NCBI RefSeq assembly: GCF_902686445.1
Contig: NC_062219.1
Location: forward strand, 39,769,056-39,833,055
Reading direction: 5' to 3'
Source: Sciurus carolinensis
Taxonomy: Eukaryota > Chordata > Mammalia > Rodentia > Sciuridae
DNA: 64,000 nt
Position 1 is the first letter of the stretch. Each line of letters begins with the position of its first letter. Below are positions 56,417 to 64,000 of this stretch, piece after piece. The translations under genes were made by a program, and so were the position numbers. A model generated the notes under the pieces. The model made no database searches and was not told the DNA's origin. It worked only from the letters and a program-made list of their open reading frames with translations.

Positions 56417-57041
56417 TGTAATGGTTAATTTGAATTGTCACCTTGATTGGATTAAGAGATGCCAAAGACTAAGAGGCTACGGGGTGTGTCAATGAGTGGA
56501 GTGTGGGATAGCAAACTGAAGTGGAGACCCTCCCTAAGTGTGGGCTGCATCATCCAATAGGTTGAAAGCTTGGATGTAATAAAAATTGGAAGAAGAAGGG
56601 AGCAGCAGCAGAGGCAATCTCAATTCTTCTTGAACATGTTCTTGATTACTGCTGTGATTGTCTGAGGACATCAGGCTCTTGCTCTTCTTCCAAAAGAGAC
56701 TCTACCAGTGATTCTCCAGGGAGTTTTCAGAAGTCTTGTCTCAAAGTGGGGTAACATCATTGATGCTGCTAGTTCTGAGTTTTTAGCATCTTGAATCTTC
56801 TCTCTAGGCTGCAGATGACCAGTGTGGACTATTCAGCCAATCTAATAAATCCCTCTTTTTTTAAATATATATTTGTCAATGGATGTTTATTTAATTAATT
56901 TATTTATATGTGGTGCTGAGAATTGAACCCAGTGCCTCACGTGCTACGCAAGCACTCTTCAACTGAGCCACAATCCCAGCCCATAAATCCCCTTTTTATA
57001 GCAATACTTCCTGTTGGCTCTAGAAAACCCTGACTAATACA
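56417..57041 (+). mobile_element. ERVL 5' LTR (MLT2/MT2-like), split by a SINE
   Basis: Starts TGTAATGGTTAATTTGAATTG and ends CCCTGACTAATACA. Without the SINE it is about 490 bp. Compared with the 3' LTR it lacks two short blocks (around CTCCTGGTTCCTCCAG and CTTCTGGTTTAGTAAG). Confidence 0.95.
56854..56982 (-). mobile_element. ID-type SINE inside the 5' LTR
   Basis: TTATATGTGGTGCTGAGAATTGAACCCAGTGCCTCACGTGCTACGCAAGCACTCTTCAACTGAGCCACAATCCCAGCCC between direct repeats ATAAATCCC at 56845-56853 and 56983-56991. Absent from the 3' LTR, so it came after proviral integration. Confidence 0.95.
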
Positions 57042-57046
57042 GAAAT

Positions 57047-57064
57047 TGGTACCAGAATTGGTTC
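57047..57064 (+). promoter_or_regulatory. Primer binding site, tRNA-Leu type
   Basis: TGGTACCAGAATTGGTTC, five bases after the 5' LTR, resembles the complement of a tRNA-Leu 3' end, the primer for which ERV-L is named. A few mismatches are present. Confidence 0.8.
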
Positions 57065-57355
57065 TAGAGAAACAGAATTGTAAGGATGTATTTCCTTAGT
57101 TGGTTTTCTGGAGTTGGCTGTCTATATTAGTTAGGCCTAAAGTTGCTAAAGTCTCTCCTACTGGTACTATGGAGAACACTGATAATCCAAGGTGTGAACT
57201 GTTTAAAAAGATTCAGAAAGATTCGAAACAAAGATTTGTTAAATGCATTTGATGCTCCCAATTCCCCACTTGTAAAAAGCAAGGAGTTTAGTGACTTTAT
57301 ACATGATACTTTTGAATAGTTCTGGAAAACTAAGAAATATGATGATGTTGGTTGG

Positions 57356-58194
57356 TTGCTTCTGGCTTCACTAGACAAAGGAACAAAGGAGAAGGATGAG
57401 CTCAGAAATTCAGTTTCTCAGCTGCAGATGCATATAACTGATTTGAAAGCTGCTCAGTGTGCTCTGAAGGAGAATCTTCTCTCTTATAGTCATAAGCTGA
57501 GGTTGCTGAAAACCAAACACGAACCCTCATCCTTCAATGGGCTGAATTAAGATGTAAGCCTTGAAATGTGTTTGTGGTTAAAGTGAGGGCACTGCTTGGA
57601 AAAATTTACATTCTGTAAATTGGGATGGCGATGTGTGGGAGGAGCCTGAAGGGGATGGGTACATTGAACTCCTACATTCTGTTGAGTTTGTTTTGGCAGT
57701 AGTTGTTGAGTCTCCACCCTTAACCCTGCCTGAGGCATCCCTATCCCCCAATTCTCTGTGGCAATGGCTTCTCCACCTCCCTGGAGGGAGCTAATCCTAC
57801 TTTGCCTGTGAAAACAGCAACATTTCATGATTCAATTGCTCAGCATAAAAATGCTGATACTCCTCAGGACCTATACTCACTACCCATTTTTGCTTCTATA
57901 CCAATAACTAGATCAAAGTCTAAGCAGGCCCCTTAGAGGTGAGGTACAAAGTGTGACCCATGAGGAGGTATGCTATGCTACACTCTGGAGGAACTTCTTG
58001 AGTTTTGTAATTCATACAGGCAGAGGTCTGGGGAACATGTGTGGGAATGGATTTTAAGGGTGTGGAATAAAGGTGGAAGGAACGTAAAATTAGATCTGGT
58101 TGAATTTATTGATATGGGACCATTAAACAGAGATTCTAGATTTAATGTAGTATCTCACAGGGTTCAAAAAGGTACTAATAGTTTTGATGGTTGA
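57356..58194 (+). pseudogene. ERVL gag remnants
   Basis: Two surviving open pieces. 57356-57550 encodes a heptad-rich, coiled-coil-like segment with many Glu, Lys and Leu, as in the N-terminal part of ERVL Gag. 57970-58194 encodes a capsid-like segment containing YTLEELLEFC and GEHVWEWILRVWNKGG, which fits the ERVL capsid pattern around a conserved Trp/Leu/Arg-Trp motif. Stops and frame changes separate them. No intact zinc knuckle is seen. Confidence 0.75.
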
Positions 58195-58959
58195 CTGAAA
58201 TATGGATCCAGAGAATGCGTACTGTGAGTGAGCTGGAAAATGCCTGACATTCCTTGATTTACTGTTGATGAATTCGGAGGCTCAGAGAGTTTGAAATGCT
58301 GGAGTGGATCTGTCGTATATGATCTTCTCCTCCATACTGGGAGGGTCGAGAAGACATGCTCTTCACCAAAACTTAAGAAACAAATTTGTGAGGGGAGCAC
58401 CAGCATCCTCGAAGAGCTCTGTCATTGCTCTTCTCTGTATGCTAGACCTTACTATGTGAGCTACGATCAATCAATCACTTGGGAGACTTAATGTGTGGGA
58501 ATAATTGGACCACAGGGAGAAAGGGGCCCAGTGGCATCACTCAATCCCCAAAGAAAGGGTAGTCGTAGTTACATAATGGAGAGCAAAGGGGAAGAAATGA
58601 ACAGAATGTTCTGACTCATGTAGGTTTCTGTGTTGGCTAATCAATAATGGTGTTTGTAGAAGCCAAATAGAAGGGAAACCAACAAAATTCTTATTTATAT
58701 AAGCAAATAAATTTCAGGGAAAATGCACAAAAGTCGGCCTTATATCAAAACAGCAGAGAATCACAGTCCCTCAACCAATTTTTAGATTTGAGTCAGATTA
58801 TAAATCAAGATCCCCTTGAATAAAGGGGAGGCCTGGTCTTCTTAAGGAAAAACCCTCATACAGTATCAAAAAGTTTACTGTTAATCTTTCTCCCATTCTT
58901 CCTCAAAGGGACATAAGACCTTTTACCAGAGTGCACTGGGAGAAAAGCAATGATCAGAA

Positions 58960-59010
58960 CGTTCAGGGACTACTAGACACTTGCTCTGAATTGACATTGA
59001 TTCTAGGAGA
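58960..59010 (+). pseudogene. ERVL protease core, active site altered
   Basis: The frame reads GLLDTCSELTLILGD. In retroviral aspartic proteases the active-site triad is Asp-Thr-Gly, usually followed by Ser/Ala. Here the Gly codon has become Cys, so the enzyme would be inactive even if expressed. It lies just before the reverse transcriptase in the usual pro-pol order. Confidence 0.75.
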
Positions 59011-59108
59011 TCCAAAACATCATTGTGGCATTATGGAGGTCAGGTGATCAATGGATTTTGGGCCAAGGTATGACTCACAGTGGGTCTAGTGGCCCCTGAA
59101 ATCATCCT

Positions 59109-60025
59109 GTGATCATTTCCCCAGTCCTGGAATATACAATCAGGAGAGATATACTTAGCACTTGGAAAAACTCCCACATTGATTCTCTAACCTGTGGAGT
59201 GAGGGCTATTATGGTGGGAAAGGCCAAATGGAAGCCTCTGGAGTTGCCTATACCTGGGAAAATAATGAATCAAAAGCAATACTGCATTCCTGGATGGACT
59301 ACAGAGATTAGTGTCACCATCAAGGACTTGAAGGATGCAAGGGTGGTGATTCCAAGACATCCCTATTTAATCCTCCTATTTGGCCTGTGCAGAAGAGAGA
59401 TGGGTCTTGGAGAATGATGGTTATGATAATAACCTTAATCTAGTGGTGACTCCAATTGCATCTGCTTTACCAGATGTGGTTTCTTTGCTTGAGTGGATTA
59501 ATGTATTTGATAACTGGTATGCAGCTATTGAACTGGCAAATGCTTTTTTCTCCATCTCTGTCCACAAGGATCATCAAAAGCAATTTCCTTTCAGCTGGCA
59601 AGAGCAGCAATATACCTTCACTATCTTTCCTCAGGGGTATGTCAACTCTCCGGCCCTGTGTCACTTCTTAGTTTGCAAAGATATTGATCACCTTTCTCTT
59701 TCACAAGGTATTACACTGGTCCATTGTATTGGTGACTTTATGCTGATTGGATCAACTGAACAAGAGATAGCAACCACTCTGGACTTGCTAGGGGAGCATT
59801 TGCATACCAGTTGATGGGAAATAAATCCTGCTAAAATTCAAGGAACTTCAGCTGCAGGAAAGTTGCTAGCAATCCAGTGATGTGTGGTCTGTGGAGATAT
59901 CCCCTCCAAAGTAAAGGATAAGTTGTTGCATCTTTGACCCTTCTACAAATAAGAAAGAAGCACAATGCCTGGTAGGCCTACTTGGATTTTAGAGGCAGCA
60001 TATTCCTCACTTGGATATGTTATTT
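59109..60025 (+). pseudogene. ERVL reverse transcriptase, broken
   Basis: 59109-59417 gives the N-terminal fingers region (WKPLELPIPGKIMNQKQYCI). After a frame shift, 59380-59814 continues with the palm: FPQGYVNSPALCHF (the conserved primer-grip region) and, in the catalytic loop, HCIGDFMLIG where active enzymes have Y-x-D-D. The first Tyr and the first Asp of the motif are replaced, so catalysis is lost. Thumb and the very start of RNase H are visible to about 60025 with stops. Integrase is absent. Confidence 0.88.
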
Positions 60026-60571
60026 CGGCCCCTAGTGTGCCTGTTGGTATTACTCTGTCCTGTTACTAAGATCAATGGGAAAGTACAACAACCCAATCCA
60101 GGACAACAGATGTCTCAGACCTTAGGAGTGAAGGTGTGAGTCACATCTCCAGGTGAAGAGCCAAGACCTGCTGAGGTGCTTGGCAAAGGTAGAGGGAATA
60201 CAGAGTAGTTAGTAGAAGAAGGTAGTCATAAATACCAGAGCCAGCTATGTGACCAGTTATGAAACAAGAACAGGAATTGCCATCAATTTTTCTTCCCTAT
60301 CCTGTTAAGAATATATTTGTGCTTATTTACATACGCATTGAAGACATGTTTGTTACTCTCGTGTTATTCATCATGTGATATTGACTGATATAACACTAGT
60401 GCTAAAAGTGATGTTTTTGTTTTTCCTTCTATTCTGGGGAAAGAACTAGTGTGTTTTTGGTTGTGCAAAGGATAGTTCTGTTGTGTTAGGTAGAATTATG
60501 ATCTTATTATTGTGTTTGGAGATTAAGTATGATATAAGGAGTCATGTTTGGAAGTTTACAAAGGGTTGACT

Positions 60572-61099
60572 TGTAATGGTTAATTTGAATTGTCACCTTG
60601 ATCGGATTAAGAGATGCCAAAGATTAAGAGGCTTCTGGGTGTGTCAATGAGTGGATGTGGGATAGCAAACTGAAGTGGAGACCCTCCCTAAGTGTGGGCT
60701 GCACCATCCAATAGGTTGGAAGCTTGAATGGAATAGAATTGGAAGAAGAAGGAAGTAGCAGCTGATGAAGCTCCATTCTTCTTGAACATGTTCTTGATTG
60801 CTGTAATTGCCTGAGGACATTACACTCTTGTTCCTTCACTCTTCCAAAGCAGACTCTGCCAGTGATTCTCCAGGGAGTTTTCAGAAGCCTCTGTCTCAGA
60901 CTGGGGTAGCATCATTGATGCCTCTAGTTTTGAGTCTTTAGCATCTTGGACTGTGCAGCTCCTGGTTCCTCCAGCTCTCTAGGCTGGCAAATAGCCATTG
61001 TGGACTATTCAGCTTCTGGTTTAGTAAGCCAATCTAATAAATCCTCTTTTTATAATCATTTTTCCCATTGGCTCTGTTCCTTTAGAGAACCCCAATACA
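60572..61099 (+). mobile_element. ERVL 3' LTR
   Basis: Begins with the same 31 bases as the 5' LTR (TGTAATGGTTAATTTGAATT...) and ends GAACCCCAATACA. Contains AATAAA near 61038. It is followed directly by the TCTCT duplication. A good polypurine tract is not obvious just before it (only ACAAAGGG nearby). Confidence 0.95.
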
Positions 61100-61104
61100 T
61101 CTCT

Positions 61105-62479
61105 GAAGGAATTTTTTCTGTAAAGGGTGGGATAAAATCAAGCATTGGGTAGAGGGAAAAGTAGGGGAAGCAGAATGATAATTATAGATATAAGAAATAC
61201 ATTTATATACAAATGAGCATGATCCAGCAGAGAAGGGAAGGATGATGCACAAGAAAAGGGAGTGATTTGCTGAAGCTAAAGTAAAAACTATGTAATTATA
61301 TTTTAACAAATAATATGACTATTTCCACAAGAACTGCATGTAGATCATTATCTTATTGTAGCTTTCTCTGGAAGCATCCCTCATGGGATGGGTAGGTGGT
61401 TTATTTGGAAGGTGATTCCATCAAACAAAAGTGGAGAGAGTAGGGTATGGAGTATAGAAAAGGAAAGAAGCTGGTGAACATGTGGTTAAAAACTGTGAGC
61501 TCTGGCTATTAATCAATTTATTTCCTCTTGTCTCCAAATTCACCCTTTATTAATTGCCTTGCCTTAAGGAATTAGGACCCTTTAAATATTTCTCTGTGAG
61601 AAGTAGTATATTAAGTTTTGCAGTAGAGAGTGCTTGAGGGACCTAGAAGAAAAAGGAAGATTCTCTTGCTGGTCATAGTGTGCCCCTTTCATTATGTTCC
61701 TGCAGCAAGCACATTTCCTTTTTCTCACTTCTTGGTGGCCAACAGAATAGACTGACTTCTTGTGGATCGTGGCTGCTGATAACAACCCTCAAGTGGCTTT
61801 CTGGTGAAGTGTCATTGTTAAAGGAGAGGGGTGCCAGAGTGGAGGCTCCTCTCCATGACTGGTTTCTCCCAGTATGCCATCCTCAGGTGGCTTTGTAGAG
61901 GAGGACCTCTGGGTGGCCTCTTCTCTTGGATGGTTTCCCTGCTACCCTGCAGGGCAGTTTTACAGTCAGTTCTGAAGCAAAGACAGCTGCGCGGCTTTCT
62001 TTGGCACTTCAGAAATGAGTTCTGCAGTGAATTCTGCTCTTGTGGTGTGAACTTCTTGGTCATCTAGGGAGCCAGTTATGCCCTCTCCAATGAGGTCTGC
62101 ACATCAAACTTGGAAGAGCTGACCTCTTCCTTTTCTCTCTTTCTCAACTCTAGGATAGTGGCTGCCTCCCATATCTGCTTTTCTTCCTGTAACACACCCA
62201 ATGCCTCACTACTTCAATCCTCTGTTAACTTTTTATACTGAATGTTTCCTGTATGGCATAATAGGCATGGGATTTTTGTCTCCTTATTGGGATCCAGACT
62301 CATATAAGTTCTCTGGATTGTTTTCATATATAGCCACAGTTAAGGGTCACTGATCTGCAAAGTCAACCTGGATGAAGCTCAAACAGTTTGATAAAGTTCA
62401 ATATTTGATGATATGAACTTACAATCAGTAATTAAAACAAAATTTTTAAATAGGATGAAGTACAAAATGGTACAACTCA
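61105..62479. other. Unassigned; GC-richer block at 61700-62130
   Basis: Purine-rich plus strand to about 61300. 61818-62067 is open on both strands for about 80 codons (61831-62067 plus, 61818-62063 minus). The minus reading is basic and Gln/Lys-rich; neither frame matches a family I know. Confidence 0.35.
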
Positions 62480-64000
62480 CATCTTATTTGATGTTGAAAT
62501 TTCCCTAGAAATTAAATACAAAAATGTCCACTTTCAAGGTTTCTATTCAATGTTACAATAAAGTTTGTTTTAAAAGTCAATAAAATATATTATTGGAAAA
62601 ATTAATAAGAATTACATTGCAGAAGATATAGTTGTATGAATAGAAAATCATAATCTATAAATAGATTAATAAGCAAATTTAGCAGAGATGATGAATATCA
62701 ATCATGTATAAATTGAACATAATCCCAACTAATAACTAAATGTGTTTTATTTTTGTCTTTTCTTAGGTACTGATATCCTGCCTTTAAATTTTATATGGAA
62801 ATGAAAAAGACCTAGGATACTTTAGGTACCTTACATTATCAACAGAACTGTAAAATATCTACTACCAAATATCAAGTTGTATTGCAAACCTGGGACATTT
62901 AGAACAATATGAAATTATTACAAGGATACACAAGTAGACCAATGGAGGAGAGTAAAGAGTCCCAATAGACCAACAAGTAAATAGTCACCAGATATAAAAC
63001 AAAAGTGCAAACTAAGATTAGTAGGAAAAGGTGTTTTCAAAATTTTAATAGTATCAATTGAATATTAGTTTGAAAAAAGATTCTAACTCCTTCCTCACAT
63101 TATATAGCAAAAAGTAAATTCAAAATGCTTCATAAATGTTAAAGAAAAACAAGGAAGCTGTGGAGGAAAACGTAAGACAGTACTTTTATGTTATTGAGTC
63201 AGACAAAAGTCACCTATCATGAAAAGAAAGGTTGATAAAATTGCACTTCATCTAAATTAAAAATTTGCTTTTCATCATAAGACAAATTGAAAAGAACAAA
63301 AAGACTGGGACAAGATATTTTCCATGACAAAAACTCAATTAAAAACAAAGCAAAGATTTCACAAAAGATATCCAAATTTCCAATATGCTCTTGGAAATGA
63401 ACCCATGTAAGACTAGTCATCAGGAAAATGCTAAAACACCATAATAAGAACCCACAACATATCTACAAGCATGACTATAATAAATAGGATTTATGGATGA
63501 TCATAGCTGCTGGGGAGCATGTGGAGCACATTTGCTGACTGAAAGGTCAATGGGTACAAAAGTTGAAAACCATGTCAGTATCTTTTGAAGAGACAGAGAG
63601 ACAGACAGATGAAAAGGTGAATAGATACCGCCAAATAGTTTTTGAAAGAACCTATTTACATGTGTATACATATATCCAATATATCCATTATTTTGTCTAT
63701 CATTTATCTATTACCTACCTATCATCTATCATCCATCTATTATCTGTTTTCAATAACTGAGCCATCAACTCCTCAAAATGTATCCACGAATGTCAGCTTG
63801 AATCAGGAAATTATCTAAATATCTTCTGTAGAAGAATGGATGAGGACATTGTGGTATATTCATATCATGCTGTCTTAAATAGCAAGAAAAAGAATCCCAT
63901 ACAGCCTCTGGGAACAACCTGAGTAAAATAATGTCCAAACAAAAGAGTGTACACTATGCGATTTCACTTACATGAAGTCTAATAATAGGCAAAATGAGAG
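62480..64000 (+). mobile_element. Old L1 ORF2 3' part, runs off window
   Basis: Sense, diverged: TTTAAATTTTATATGGAAATGAAAAAGACCTAGGATAC, CAAGTAGACCAATGGAGGAGAGTAAAGAGTCCC, CTGGGACAAGATATTTTCC, GTAAGACTAGTCATCAGGAAAATGC, GATGAGGACATTGTGGTATATTC, all in ORF2 order. Interrupted by an ATCT-type microsatellite at about 63690-63742. Confidence 0.85.
63690..63742. repeat. (ATCT)n-like degenerate microsatellite
   Basis: TTTTGTCTATCATTTATCTATTACCTACCTATCATCTATCATCCATCTATTATCT; imperfect tetranucleotide repeat within the old L1. Confidence 0.85.

Larger units (their letters stand above)
56412..61104 (+). mobile_element. ERVL-type endogenous provirus, defective
   Basis: A whole provirus: LTRs at 56417-57041 and 60572-61099, with TG...CA ends, and a perfect TCTCT target duplication at 56412-56416 and 61100-61104, the 5-bp length expected for ERVL. 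The internal part (57042-60571, about 3.5 kb) carries a Leu-type primer binding site, gag remnants, a protease core and a reverse transcriptase. RNase H beyond its start, integrase and any later part are missing, so about half of a normal ERVL interior is lost. Every reading frame is broken. No env-like sequence is seen, as usual for ERVL. The two LTRs are clearly diverged and have different short deletions, so the insertion is old. Confidence 0.95.

Overview
The window reads as nuclear DNA of a placental mammal, most likely a squirrel-family rodent (ground squirrel, marmot or similar). It is AT-rich and has no long open reading frame belonging to an intact gene. It is dominated by interspersed repeats. 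The lineage clue is the SINE set: tRNA/ID-type units ending in CCCCAGC(C), and composite units in which a 7SL/B1-like head is fused to an ID-like tail (B1-dID type). Both are typical of Sciuridae and related rodents. Species is an inference; no single-copy gene fixes it.

Layout. 1-6 kb: L1 3' ends, one with a 5' inversion, a MaLR LTR, and a TATA-containing segment near 2.57 kb. 6-10.3 kb: an old L1 split by an LTR, another MaLR LTR, and an ancient repeat split by an L1 insertion with a 14-bp target-site duplication and an inverted 5' part. 10.3-24 kb: SINEs, MIRs, several L1s of two ages, and a MaLR LTR with a perfect 5-bp duplication. 24-26.9 kb: a stack of nested fossils in which a hAT-like DNA transposon, including antisense transposase remnants, is interrupted by an L1, a Tigger-like element that itself holds an L1 piece, and a B1. 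28-34 kb: a short DNA transposon, SINEs, a GA microsatellite and a GC-richer block. 34.8-39.3 kb: an old L1 interrupted by a younger L1 (35.5-37.0 kb) and ID SINEs. 41.3-42.2 kb: an LTR-like unit not assigned to a family. 44.7-47.8 kb: L1 in L1, followed by an EEF1A1 processed pseudogene that is itself split by an ID SINE. 49.9-52.8 kb: MLT1- and MLT2-type LTRs. 56.4-61.1 kb: a complete but dead ERVL-type provirus with two LTRs, a Leu-type primer binding site, gag/pro/pol remnants and a perfect TCTCT duplication. 62.5-64 kb: an old L1 running off the end.

Host genes. None is certain. Three short minus-strand segments look like possible exons: 31369-31498 (protein-like reading after a good splice acceptor), 48283-48502 (possible last exon with a polyadenylation signal downstream) and 12735-12863 (weakest). 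They could mean that the window lies in or beside a gene on the minus strand, but this is inference from single-sequence reading only. Repeat family names were recognised by eye and were not checked against a repeat library.
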